From: Armatimonadota bacterium
GTDB lineage: Bacteria > Armatimonadota > SYMT01 > JACQGL01
DNA: 47,551 nt
Assembly: GCA_016199525.1 (NCBI GenBank)
Contig: JACQGL010000090.1
Coordinates: forward strand, 1-47,551
Reading direction: 5' to 3'
The position numbers and the translations under genes were made by a program. The notes beneath the pieces were generated by a model. It was not told where the DNA came from. It was given only the letters and a program-made list of their open reading frames with translations, and ran no database searches. This document shows, one piece after another, positions 40,260-47,551 of the stretch; position 1 is the stretch's first letter; the number at the start of each line of letters is the position of its first letter.

Positions 40260-41123
40260 TCATCGTCGGACGAACACGGGCTTCTTGAACACGGACTGAA
40301 TCTCGTAAATCGAACCGGCGCGCTCACCCTGTGGCAGGGGAATGCGAACGCGCGTGGGAGCCAGGCGGTACTCTGCCGTTGGGTTACCGCGGACAATCTG
40401 GGCATTGAAGGCGCCCAGGTCGGTAACGCCGCTCAAGGGCCACGCATCGACCGCAGTATATTGGAAGAGCAACAGCCGGCGCGGCTTGTCGGACCGGTTG
40501 GGAGCAGAACCGTGTAATGTGCGCACGTGGTGAACGGACATCCCGCCCGCCTTCACCAACACCGGCACGGCGTGGGAGAGGTCGATCTGGTCCCGCTCTC
40601 CGTCAATGGCGCCAACGAAGATGCCGTCCTGGTGGTGGTTTAGTACCGGCCCATTGTGCGAGCCGGGGATCATCAGCATACAGCCGTTCTCGAGCGTGCA
40701 ATCATCGAGTGCCATGCCGACGGCGAGCAGGTCGTCGTTAGTGTGCGGATAGAACGCAATATCCTGGTGCCACTCCACCGGACTGCCGAACTCCGCCGAC
40801 TTCATGTTCAGCTTGCTCGCCTGGAAGCGGATGTTGGGCCCGATCAGGTCCGCGACGACGTCGAGGATTCTCTCCGACCGCATGATCTCCTCGAAGATAG
40901 GGTGCTGCTTCACGGGATCTTTCAGCCGCCGGAGTTTGGGTGCGTCTGGCGAATGGCCGGGTTCCAGGTCGAAGACGGCATCGTTCTCCGTCACAGCGCG
41001 GGACCGCTCGATGAACCCCTCAATGACGGCGCGGGCCTGGGCGACCATTTCGTCGCTGATGACGTTCTCGACGACGAGGTAGCCGTTCGTCTGATAAGAA
41101 GCGATCTGCTCTCGGGTCAACAT
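40260..41123 (-). CDS. Phytanoyl-CoA dioxygenase (PhyH) family oxygenase
   Basis: A 287-residue Fe(II)/2-oxoglutarate-dependent oxygenase of the PhyH family. The metal triad is H119 and D121 in EWHQDIAFYPH and H204 in VRTLHGSAPN; the 2-oxoglutarate Arg lies in SDKPRRLLLFQY. The N-terminus TREQIASYQTNGYLVVENV is family-typical. These enzymes hydroxylate diverse small molecules; Armatimonadota and Planctomycetes carry many copies. AAGGAG precedes the ATG. A truncated second member lies ~230 bp upstream on the same strand, suggesting an earlier cluster. The substrate is not predictable. Confidence 0.93.
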   Translation of the reverse strand: MLTREQIASYQTNGYLVVENVISDEMVAQARAVIEGFIERSRAVTENDAVFDLEPGHSPDAPKLRRLKDPVKQHPIFEEIMRSERILDVVADLIGPNIRFQASKLNMKSAEFGSPVEWHQDIAFYPHTNDDLLAVGMALDDCTLENGCMLMIPGSHNGPVLNHHQDGIFVGAIDGERDQIDLSHAVPVLVKAGGMSVHHVRTLHGSAPNRSDKPRRLLLFQYTAVDAWPLSGVTDLGAFNAQIVRGNPTAEYRLAPTRVRIPLPQGERAGSIYEIQSVFKKPVFVRR

Positions 41124-41351
41124 AGCATCTCCTTATGCGCCCTCTCCCTGGTAACCAGTGCCACGCTCATCCATACATCCTCTCGGGAGCGGTCAACCCT
41201 CCTCCTGCAAATGGTTCTTCGGCCACGTCCAGGCAAGGCAAGCACCCCCACGCGCTCTCCTGTAGCGGCCCGAGCAAAACGCTTACTGCCCACGCCAGGC
41301 AGGCCGGTTAGGTGCGTTTGCCAGCGCGCGCATTCACACGTCAACCCACTG

Positions 41352-41594
41352 CTAATAAGCGCCAACGACGCTCCCCGGGTTCCCTCTGCTCCAAACGACG
41401 ATGCCCGGGTTACGGTGCCCGGGTGGCTTCCGCGCGTCCTGGTACCGGAGGTCGAAACTCCACCAGACACGATCGGAGACGTTGGGCAGGCCCGCCTGGC
41501 ACAGATAGTTGTGCAAGATGATTAGTTCCTGCGAAGGGCGCGCTTCCTCAGGACTGCGTTGTCCCAGGAGGGTCTGCTCTCTTCGACACGACAC
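41352..41594 (-). pseudogene. PhyH-family remnant (C-terminal fragment)
   Basis: In this frame LPNVSDRVWWSFDLRYQD and then GIVVWSRGNPGSVV match the C-terminal core of PhyH-type enzymes, where RSDRIRWSFDLRYQ and PGFVxRSR are usual. The iron-binding N-terminal two-thirds are missing and the frame stops shortly after. Upstream, another frame (41522-41791, minus) contains RKTLLFATSPAELLRDVL, which I cannot assign and which may be further debris. It lies upstream of the intact PhyH gene on the same strand. Confidence 0.6.
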
Positions 41595-42130
41595 AGCACG
41601 TCGCGCAACAATTCCGCAGGACTGGTGGCGAACAGCAACGTCTTGCGCCGACCTGCCGGGCTCTCATGCCGTTCCCCGTAACCCGCGCTGACGAGCGCCT
41701 TCGCTACGGCCAAGGGCGTGGGCGGATCGCTCCGTAGCCGTTCCGCCAGTGGGCATCTCCTGCGACCACCCTCCCCCAGTACGAATGGCAAGTACCGTAC
41801 GCGGCAACGGCGTCAGGCCCACAGGCTCAACTAGACGGCGAAACACCCGCGTGGACGCTGGATGTGTGCTGTGCAGCAGTATGCCAAGCGTCTCGCGGGT
41901 GCGCTACGTCAAGGGACCGGGCGCCACCGGTTCTGGCGCATCATTCGCGTACTAACCGAATTATAGTACCGGGAAACAGGAGCGTCAACCATCGCGTCGC
42001 CAGAAAGTGATACCCAGTTTTCCCGTCCGACGCCCAACCACCGGTCATATACAATCCTCCGCCTCTCACCCGGTCAGGAGCAGGCCGGACGGTCGATTGG
42101 GAAGCCAGCGGGCATCGGTGTCCATCTACC
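41595..42130. other. Gap with gene debris
   Basis: No intact gene. Minus-strand frames around 41664-41846 and 41522-41791 contain protein-like stretches (RLVEPVGLTPLPRTVLAIR, VAKALVSAGYGERHESPAGR) interrupted by stops, without a recognisable domain. Together with the PhyH fragment and the IS630 remnant they mark this as a decayed segment. The MITE copy B follows. Confidence 0.4.
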
Positions 42131-42277
42131 GGGTGCGTTCACGTTCAGTGGGTAGCGCCCCGAACGCCCCGAGCCTGACGGCCCGAGGGCAGGCTTTCGG
42201 GACAGGCAGGATGCCTGCGCTACGTCTCGGGCCGGCCCTCGGGCACGAACTCCTTCCTACTCATCTCGAACGCACCC
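42131..42277 (-). mobile_element. MITE copy B, 147 bp, with 9-bp target duplication
   Basis: Begins GGGTGCGTTC and ends GAACGCACCC, a perfect 10-bp terminal inverted repeat. It is flanked by CCATCTACC at 42122-42130 and 42278-42286, a 9-bp direct duplication. In inverted orientation it matches copy A over ~85 bp at one end and ~30 bp at the other; the central hairpin segment is diverged. It encodes nothing. It lies ~120 bp upstream of the serine protease gene. Confidence 0.9.
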
Positions 42278-42395
42278 CCATCTACCTCCTCTGTTGACGA
42301 CGGCTCCCTTCCCGAGTAGACTGGGACCGACAGCAGGCCCACAAGGGCGCTCTGCCGCACAACTCCCGCTCCCAAGGGTCGCAAGGTCAAGAGAG

Positions 42396-43139
42396 ATGCC
42401 ATTCTCACGCGTGGTGGGGCTCGGGCTGCTGCTGGCCGTCGGGGCGGCGGCCAGCGCTGGCGATGTCGGTTTCCAGGAGGCGTTCGCCCTGGCCCGCCCC
42501 AAGGTGGTCGTTCTGCGTGTGCATCGAGCGCAGAGCCAAAGCCTGGGGACCGGTTTCCTCGCGGCGCAGGGCGTGGTTCTCACCGCACGCCACGTGGTGC
42601 GGAACGCACGCCAGGTCGAGGCGCGAGTGAACGGCAACACCTACCCGGTGGAGTTGGCTTACGAGGAATCGGCCCAGGATCTGGCGGCGCTCGTGTTCCG
42701 GAAGGACGACCTGCTCATGAAGCCCCTCGCCCTCGCCGATAGCCGGGAGCTGGCGCCCGGCGATCCCCTGCTGATCGTCACCACCCAGGCAGCACGGCCA
42801 GGCGCGAACGCGGAGACCGAGCAGCGCCTCGCCATCCCTGCCATCCTCTACCGCCGCGCCCTTAAGCGCGGTCCCACCGCCGCACCCGGTCCCCAACTGG
42901 TGCTCCAAACCCGCGTGGAGCGCGGTGACAGCGGCGCCCCCGTGCTGCGTATCAGCGATGGGGCGGTGGTGGGTCTGCTCATCAGCCGCGAGCTGCCGGA
43001 CGAGGAGGACGTCTCTCGTCTCGCCTATGCCATTCCCGCGGAAGTCGCGGCCCCACAGGTAGCGCGCGCCGCGGGCCAGATCCCGATTGCGGCGGGAGCA
43101 TTGGGCGAGTTCTACCTGATCCCGCTGGCGCGGCCCTGA
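42396..43139 (+). CDS. Exported trypsin-like serine protease
   Basis: A 247-residue protein with a signal peptide (VVGLGLLLAVGAAASAG) and a chymotrypsin-fold protease domain. The triad is visible: H66 in VVLTARHVV, D95 in ESAQDLAAL and S178 in RVERGDSGAPV. No PDZ domain follows, unlike in HtrA/DegP. The ATG at 42396 is preferred over the upstream end of the frame because it gives a normal signal peptide; the ribosome site is weak. The MITE copy B ends ~120 bp upstream. Substrate and regulation are unknown. A role in envelope quality control is plausible for the fold. Confidence 0.88.
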   Translation: MPFSRVVGLGLLLAVGAAASAGDVGFQEAFALARPKVVVLRVHRAQSQSLGTGFLAAQGVVLTARHVVRNARQVEARVNGNTYPVELAYEESAQDLAALVFRKDDLLMKPLALADSRELAPGDPLLIVTTQAARPGANAETEQRLAIPAILYRRALKRGPTAAPGPQLVLQTRVERGDSGAPVLRISDGAVVGLLISRELPDEEDVSRLAYAIPAEVAAPQVARAAGQIPIAAGALGEFYLIPLARP

Positions 43140-43632
43140 GCCCGGCAGTGAGACGAGGAGCGGGAAACAGAGGGCGCGCGGAATCTACCGCTCCCCCCTC
43201 CCATTCCCTCCATTCTTCGGCTCTATTCCGCACTCCCCTACCCTATCGCCCGGTGCTCTGACGGTTACCGGATAAGTGTTGCCACTGCTCAACCGCGGGT
43301 ATAACTCCCGGGGGATTTCCTGCCCGGCGGTTCGGTCTGATATCAGCCGACCGGGGGTCTCTCCGACCAATTGTTAGAGGAGTTGTGCTCAATCTACCGA
43401 ATATACCATCGGAACGTCTAATCGCCTGCAGGTCAATCAAGCTGGCTGTCGGTATGCGGCCCTCCAGAGAGCCATGCAGGAGGCCGGAGACGGTCGCCAC
43501 CCGCAGCACCGCTAACCCGTAAGCGCCCGATCCAGCACAGGAGGATGGGAAACGCGGATACCACCTCCTCGATGGGCTCGGCGGGACCGGGATTGGAACA
43601 GCCTGCGGCGCATCCATCGCGAAGGAGGTATC
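43140..43632. other. 493-bp gap with a palindrome
   Basis: No gene is supported. It begins with a purine-rich then C/T-rich low-complexity stretch (ending CCGCACTCCCCTACCC), similar to text upstream of the ATPase at 822. It holds the palindrome listed at 43332-43350 and other G/C-rich inverted repeats (GGGTATAACTCCC). The barrel-like gene at 43633 follows a strong ribosome site. Confidence 0.5.
43332..43350. promoter_or_regulatory. Near-perfect palindrome upstream of barrel-like gene
   Basis: TCGGTCTGATATCAGCCGA is built around the perfect decamer CTGATATCAG with TCGG/CCGA flanks and one extra base. It lies 283 bp before the start of the barrel-like gene. It could be a repressor site or an RNA hairpin; no supporting promoter is seen. 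Confidence 0.3.
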
Positions 43633-44355
43633 ATGAGACCATTGCGGTATGTGTTACCGCTCGTCGGGGCTGCGGCCCTGGCGTTCTGTTCCCCGGCCCA
43701 GGCGGCGCCATCCGTCCTGGGTCCCAGCGGCGACCTGTTGACGCCCACGAACCGCTTCTTGCCTGCACGGAGCCTCAACGGTGGCTTCCACATTCTGCTG
43801 GATGTGGACAAACTGGACGATGAGGACATCCGAATCTTCAAAGCCAACTACGGGGTGATGGATCGGTTAGAGGCAGGATTCACCGTCTTTGACGTGGGCG
43901 GTGGCACTTTCTCTGGCAAGGAGGTCACCGTCAACGCCAAGTACCTGCTCCTGACGGAAGCACAGCACGGGGTGGCGGTCTCGGTCGGTGTGTTTGACCT
44001 TACGGACGAGCTGGACCTCGACCCCGGGATCTACATCTACGTCAGCAAAGATATCACCTCGTTGCTGGGCCGCAAGATCGAGTCGGGCGCGCCGGGCAGC
44101 CTTGAAGTGGGAGCCGGCGTGGGTGGAGGAATCTACAACGGCTTCTTCGCCAACGGGCGGCTTCACCTGACGAAGAACCTGGACGTCTTTGCCGAGTTCC
44201 TCGATGACGCGGAAGCCATCGCGGACGGCGCCACTGTCAACGTCGGGGCACGCCTGTACATCGGCCGCAACCTGACGATCGACAGCGGGCTATTCGACCT
44301 CGACAACTTCGGCGTGGGCTTGACATTCACTACGGCGCCCCACACGAAGGAGTAG
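43633..44355 (+). CDS. Exported outer-membrane barrel-like protein (YjbH-like start)
   Basis: A 240-residue protein. The signal peptide (VLPLVGAAALAFCSPAQA) is followed by SVLGPSGDLLTPTNRFLPARSLNGGFH, which resembles the opening of YjbH-like barrels (GxTGLIxTPTA). Alternating strands follow to the end: ANYGVMDRLEAGFTVFD, VTVNAKYLLL, GVAVSVGVFDL, IYIYVSKDI and NVGARLYIGRNL. The last strand GVGLTFTT plus a short tail would insert in the outer membrane. GAAGGAGGTATC gives a strong ribosome site. A 13-bp hairpin terminator follows. Its role is unknown; Armatimonadota genomes carry many such small barrels. Confidence 0.75.
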   Translation: MRPLRYVLPLVGAAALAFCSPAQAAPSVLGPSGDLLTPTNRFLPARSLNGGFHILLDVDKLDDEDIRIFKANYGVMDRLEAGFTVFDVGGGTFSGKEVTVNAKYLLLTEAQHGVAVSVGVFDLTDELDLDPGIYIYVSKDITSLLGRKIESGAPGSLEVGAGVGGGIYNGFFANGRLHLTKNLDVFAEFLDDAEAIADGATVNVGARLYIGRNLTIDSGLFDLDNFGVGLTFTTAPHTKE

Positions 44356-44406
44356 CCAAGGCGACGGGCAACGGCAGACGCGAACGTGAGTCTTGCCCGC
44401 CGGATC

Positions 44407-44442
44407 ACGGCCCGAGCCCGGTTACCACGGGGCTCGGGCCGT
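44407..44442 (+). terminator. Hairpin terminator after the barrel-like gene
   Basis: ACGGCCCGAGCCC pairs perfectly over 13 bp with GGGCTCGGGCCGT around a 10-nt loop, 52 bp after the stop. The T-rich tail is weak (GTTGCTC), so it may need Rho or act as an mRNA-stabilising end. Confidence 0.6.
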
Positions 44443-44657
44443 TGCTCATGGCGGGGGAAAGAACGAACCGCAGCCGACGAGATGAGGGCAGCGGAAACAA
44501 GGCACAATCAGGCGGCGAGCGGTACGGCGCAGCGCGCGCGGTGGCCACGCGGGTTGCTTGCCTTTACCCCATCCTCCGGCCTTCCCCTTCGCCCCTCGTA
44601 GCGTCTGCGATACAATTGCGTCGTTTATCGTTCGTCTCTTGTCATTCGCCCTTTTAC
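44443..44657. other. Gap upstream of endonuclease IV with low-complexity phrase
   Basis: No gene. An open frame runs through it into the nfo gene but without ribosome site. The last 50 bp read TCGTTTATCGTTCGTCTC and then TTGTCATTCGCCCTTTTAC, a T/C-rich phrase of a kind repeated in several gaps here, immediately before the start codon. Confidence 0.5.
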
Positions 44658-45560
44658 ATGGCTCGTCCACTCCCTGCGCCACCATCTTACGATCCTCGCC
44701 GGAGGTTCGGCGCCCACATGCCGATTGCCGGTGGCCTGCACAACGCCCTTTATCGCGGTCGTGAGGCGGGCTGCGACATCATCCAGATATTCACTAAGAG
44801 CCCGCAGCAATGGAAAGCGCGGGAGCTGACGGACGATGACATCGAGCAGTTCCTCGCTGCGCAGGTGGAAACCGGCATCCCGTGCGTCGCCTCCCACGAT
44901 ACCTATCTGATCAATCCCGCCGCCGCGGATCCAGCGCTGCTGGCCCGTTCCCGGGCCGCCCTCCGGGAGGAGATGCGCCGCTCGGCGCGCCTGCAGATCC
45001 CGTTCGTGGTGATGCACCTGGGAGCGCGGGGTGACGCGCCCGACCAGGAGGCGCTCGGGCGTCTGGCCGAGAGCGTGCGCGATGCCCTCAACGCCGTGGA
45101 CGGGACGCCCACGCTGCTCCTGGAGACCACGGCGGGGCAGGGTACTACCCTGGGCTGGCGCTTCGAACATCTTCAGGCAGTGCTGGAAGCGGTAGCCGCG
45201 CCTTCCGAACGACTGGGCGTATGCATCGACTCCTGCCACCTGTTCGCCGCCGGCTACGAGCTGCGCGACCCGGAGGGCTACTACGGCACGATGGACGCCC
45301 TCGATGCCACTATGGGCCTGGCGCGGATACGACTCATTCACGCTAATGACTCGCAGCGGGAGCGGGGCAGCCGCGTGGATCGCCACATGCATATCGGGCA
45401 GGGCTATCTGGGCCAGAAGGCCTTTCGATTGCTGCTCACCGATCCGCGCCTGCAGCACGTGCCCGTGGTATTGGAAACACCTAAGGAAGGCGACATGGAT
45501 CGCGTAAATCTGGCCGTCCTGCGGGAACTGGCGCAAACCGACCGGGAGACGACGGCATGA
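44658..45560 (+). CDS. nfo: Endonuclease IV (AP endonuclease)
   Basis: A 300-residue endonuclease IV, which cleaves abasic sites and 3' blocks in base-excision repair using a trinuclear Zn cluster. The metal-binding segments are all present: FGAHMPIAGG, SHDTYLIN, VVMHLGAR, LLLETTAGQGT, CIDSCHLFAAGY, HANDSQRERGSRVDRHMHIG and VLETPKEG. Length and order are normal. The ATG at 44658 begins the family-typical region; the longer open frame to 44442 has no ribosome site or homology. Its stop overlaps the start of the propeller-like gene by 4 bp. The substrate is abasic DNA. Confidence 0.95.
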   Translation: MARPLPAPPSYDPRRRFGAHMPIAGGLHNALYRGREAGCDIIQIFTKSPQQWKARELTDDDIEQFLAAQVETGIPCVASHDTYLINPAAADPALLARSRAALREEMRRSARLQIPFVVMHLGARGDAPDQEALGRLAESVRDALNAVDGTPTLLLETTAGQGTTLGWRFEHLQAVLEAVAAPSERLGVCIDSCHLFAAGYELRDPEGYYGTMDALDATMGLARIRLIHANDSQRERGSRVDRHMHIGQGYLGQKAFRLLLTDPRLQHVPVVLETPKEGDMDRVNLAVLRELAQTDRETTA

Positions 45561-47464
45561 GCAGGGGAGCGGTCCTCCTGACCCTGGCGTTGCTGCTACT
45601 CCCGCTGCGGCCGGCGATCCCGGCACCGGTGGCGCAACCGTTCACGTACCACTGGCAGACGGCCGGCCGGCCGCCGCGCGTCAGGCTACAATGGCGCGAA
45701 GGAAGCCTTAACGGGGATGAGCACGCCTTCCTGAACCAGATGGGCCACTGGCAGCGCGTGGCCGCCAGCCTCTGGCCGGCGCGGGGAGTTCCCGGCCCCC
45801 TCGACCTGGAAGCGACCTTTTATGGTGCCGGCGCCGGTTCTGACCCCCCGCGGCTGAGGGCGCGCGTGGGAAGTCGAACCGCTTTGCTTGCTGCTCCTTA
45901 CTCCGACGGGGCGCTGCGCCACGCGCTCCAGCGGCTGGCGGGCGACACGCGGCTACTCCCGTTACCCCCTGACGACGCCTTACCACGCTTTTCCGACGAT
46001 GGTGAGTGGCTGGCGTTCGTCACCTGGCGAGGGGGCACCGCGGAAGTGTGGGTCGGCCGCCGCCGCTCCCCCGGCTTACTGCGGATTTCAACCCCGGCGC
46101 CCCGTGACTCCCTCACGGACCGGCTGATCACGGGAGCGCCCGTTTGGGCGCCGGACGGCCGCCTCCTGGCCTACATCCTCGGCCGCCGGCTGTGCATCTT
46201 CTCCCTGGACGACCGCGCTGCGCACCTCGCCACGACCCCCGATTTTCCCGTTGCCGCGTTCGCCTGGTCCCCGGGCCTCACCCAGCCGATTGCCGTCCGC
46301 TCCCCCGATGGCCGGTTAGGGATCGTAGATCTGCTGGAGCGACGATTTGTGCCCGTGTTCCGGCTGCTCCCGGAGACGAAGGCGCTCGGGCAGCTCTGGT
46401 GGTCGCCCTCCGGAAAGCGACTCCTCTTCCGGGCCCGCACCCAGCTGGGAGGGATGGACCTGCGTGGGGGACCGCCGTTGCGGAGCCAGGCCGAGGAGCG
46501 CCTGGTACTACTCGATCTGAACCGCCAGTACCTGGAGGCCATATCGGTAGAGGATACGCCCCTCAAAGACGGACAGATCACGGGTCTCGTCTGGGATCCC
46601 CGTGAGACGGCGGTCTACGCCACCGTTCAGCGCCCCGAAGCTGGCCACGCTCTCTGGCGGATCTCCGTGGGCGACGACGGCACGGTGCAGCAGCTGGTGC
46701 AGAGCCCCAAGCCGATCCTTCTCCTCGGCTGGCGGTCTTTCAGTCGGAGCCGCGTCTCGGACCCGCTGGCCCCCGGGAGCCTGCGATTGGCATTCCTGCT
46801 GGAGGACCAGGTTGTGCTTGTCAACCCGCAGGAACCGGAGCGCCTGTCCCGGCCCTACTCGCCCACCGAGACGATGATCCTGCGGCTGCGGCCTGGCCCC
46901 GCGGGCGGCTATCAGGGCGGAGATGAAGCGGTCATCACCCAGCCAGAGCCCGGGCAGCATCTTTACCTAGAGAGTGTTGCGCACACCAACGGCCAGCCCG
47001 CGCGGCGGCGCCTGGAGAGCGGCCTGCACGTGGCCCTGCCCCTGAACGCCGGTCTGGTGCAGGCGCTCCAGCACCTTGCCCACAGGGACGCCGCAGTAGA
47101 CGTGGATGTGGCACCAGGAATGGATGCCGTTTCCGGGGTGGCGATGGAGAGCGCGGGCGGAGGAGCAGCACGGCTGGTCCTCCTCGAGACGCGACCTGAT
47201 GCCCTGCCGGCGGAGGCACAGGCGCGCGATTACTCGGCGGAAATCAACCAGCGACAGCCGGACCTCATCACCCTTGACCTCCACCCGTTCGCCGAGATCG
47301 ATCCGCGCGCCGGTATGGCCGCGCTTGCCAAGCGATTTGAGAGCTGGAACTGGGAACGCGGGCTGGTGACTCTGCTTGTGCTGGCCCTCATCGGCGGCAC
47401 GCTCTGGCTCCTCCGCCGGTGGGTATCCCGCAAGCCTGCGGAACGGCTGCCCCAGATGCGTTAG
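45557..47464 (+). CDS. Secreted/membrane-anchored protein with beta-propeller-like repeats
   Basis: A 635-residue protein. It has an N-terminal signal peptide (AVLLTLALLLLPLRPAIPA), repeated WD40/PD40-like blades (RFSDDGEWLAFVTWRGG, VWAPDGRLLAYILGRRL, RSPDGRLGIVDLLERR, WWSPSGKRLLFRART) and one C-terminal membrane span (LVTLLVLALIGGTLWLLRRW, residues ~608-627). The C-terminal third may form a second, non-propeller domain. The ATG overlaps the nfo stop (ATGA), so the two are translationally linked. No catalytic motif is recognised. It may be an exported binding protein; coupling to a DNA repair gene looks like shared transcription only. Confidence 0.75.
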   Translation: MSRGAVLLTLALLLLPLRPAIPAPVAQPFTYHWQTAGRPPRVRLQWREGSLNGDEHAFLNQMGHWQRVAASLWPARGVPGPLDLEATFYGAGAGSDPPRLRARVGSRTALLAAPYSDGALRHALQRLAGDTRLLPLPPDDALPRFSDDGEWLAFVTWRGGTAEVWVGRRRSPGLLRISTPAPRDSLTDRLITGAPVWAPDGRLLAYILGRRLCIFSLDDRAAHLATTPDFPVAAFAWSPGLTQPIAVRSPDGRLGIVDLLERRFVPVFRLLPETKALGQLWWSPSGKRLLFRARTQLGGMDLRGGPPLRSQAEERLVLLDLNRQYLEAISVEDTPLKDGQITGLVWDPRETAVYATVQRPEAGHALWRISVGDDGTVQQLVQSPKPILLLGWRSFSRSRVSDPLAPGSLRLAFLLEDQVVLVNPQEPERLSRPYSPTETMILRLRPGPAGGYQGGDEAVITQPEPGQHLYLESVAHTNGQPARRRLESGLHVALPLNAGLVQALQHLAHRDAAVDVDVAPGMDAVSGVAMESAGGGAARLVLLETRPDALPAEAQARDYSAEINQRQPDLITLDLHPFAEIDPRAGMAALAKRFESWNWERGLVTLLVLALIGGTLWLLRRWVSRKPAERLPQMR

Positions 47465-47510
47465 GATAACGCGTGCCGGCAGCCCCGGCTTCCCCTCCGG
47501 GCCATATGGT

Positions 47511-47551
47511 CAGCCTGTCCCGAAAGCTTTCGGGGCGCTACCCACTGAACA
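47511..47551 (+). repeat. Partial MITE-like repeat copy, cut by the window end
   Basis: CAGCCTGTCCCGAAAGCTTT followed by CGGGGCGCTACCCACTGAAC matches the right end of MITE copy A, but with only one of its two palindromes and with no left arm. It is either an internally deleted derivative or a truncated copy. The missing right end lies beyond the window. Confidence 0.7.

Noticed and set aside
1-47551. CRISPR arrays, rRNA, prophage or toxin-antitoxin modules
   Set aside because: Scanned by eye: no regularly spaced repeats, no rRNA text, and no phage structural genes. The only antitoxin-like gene (DUF433) has no toxin partner.

Overview
The window is GC-rich, densely coded bacterial chromosome. 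The best taxonomic clue is the pseudopilin at 24.3-25.1 kb. Its N-terminus ([10 protein letters not shown], then [15 protein letters not shown]) is the form usual in Armatimonadota (Chthonomonas and relatives). A RhaI-type L-rhamnose isomerase, DUF1854, beta-barrel outer-membrane-like proteins and long secreted proteins of unknown function fit a Gram-negative-type Armatimonadota genome. I see no rRNA, tRNA, CRISPR array, phage or intact insertion sequence. This placement is inference.

Layout. 0-6.2 kb: an efflux operon (HlyD adaptor, two ATPases matching the two halves of YbhF, two ABC-2 permeases), then a VIT1/CCC1-type metal transporter. 6.5-8.9 kb: a GspF/PilC-type protein coupled to a J-domain/TPR membrane protein. 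9-10 kb: a MarR regulator with DoxX. 10.4-14.3 kb: a double-length ABC-2 permease and a large membrane protein with a GATase-like region, with no ATPase beside them. 14.4-16.1 kb: L-rhamnose isomerase with a palindromic operator candidate, and an orphan DUF433 protein. 16.1-18.5 kb: hisH, hisA and a class IV aminotransferase. 18.7-21.2 kb: secreted and unassigned conserved-type proteins.

21.7-24.1 kb: a small c-type cytochrome and two related beta-barrel-like proteins, one with an inserted heavy-metal-binding motif. 24.3-26.0 kb: the pseudopilin and a DtxR-family metal-dependent regulator, diverging from two near-consensus sigma70 promoters. 26.1-29.6 kb: rsmI and a coupled FHA / PP2C-PEGA / Ser-Thr kinase cassette. 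30-32.4 kb: a GYD-domain protein, then larE translationally coupled to a cysteine desulfurase. 32.4-34.7 kb: a 149-bp MITE with a 9-bp target duplication, an ExeA-like ATPase, and an operon in which an arrestin-like domain is fused to a ribosomal L7/L12 C-terminal domain beside a membrane-anchored partner.

34.9-39.6 kb: an MscS channel, a long non-coding gap with stable hairpins, and a DUF1854 plus ABC exporter pair whose exporter carries an extra PH-like domain and zinc ribbon. 39.8-42.3 kb: a decayed stretch with an IS630 remnant, an intact phytanoyl-CoA dioxygenase-family gene, a fragment of another, and a second MITE copy. 42.4-47.5 kb: a trypsin-like protease, a beta-barrel-like protein, endonuclease IV and a secreted beta-propeller-like protein. 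Part of a MITE-related repeat runs off the right end.

The strongest candidates for undescribed biology are the arrestin-L7/L12 pair (33.4-34.7 kb), the metal-motif barrel locus (21.7-24.1 kb), the larE-desulfurase pair, the phospho-signalling cassette, the MITE family, and the structured non-coding stretch near 36.5 kb. Functions are read from sequence features and family knowledge; no database search was run.
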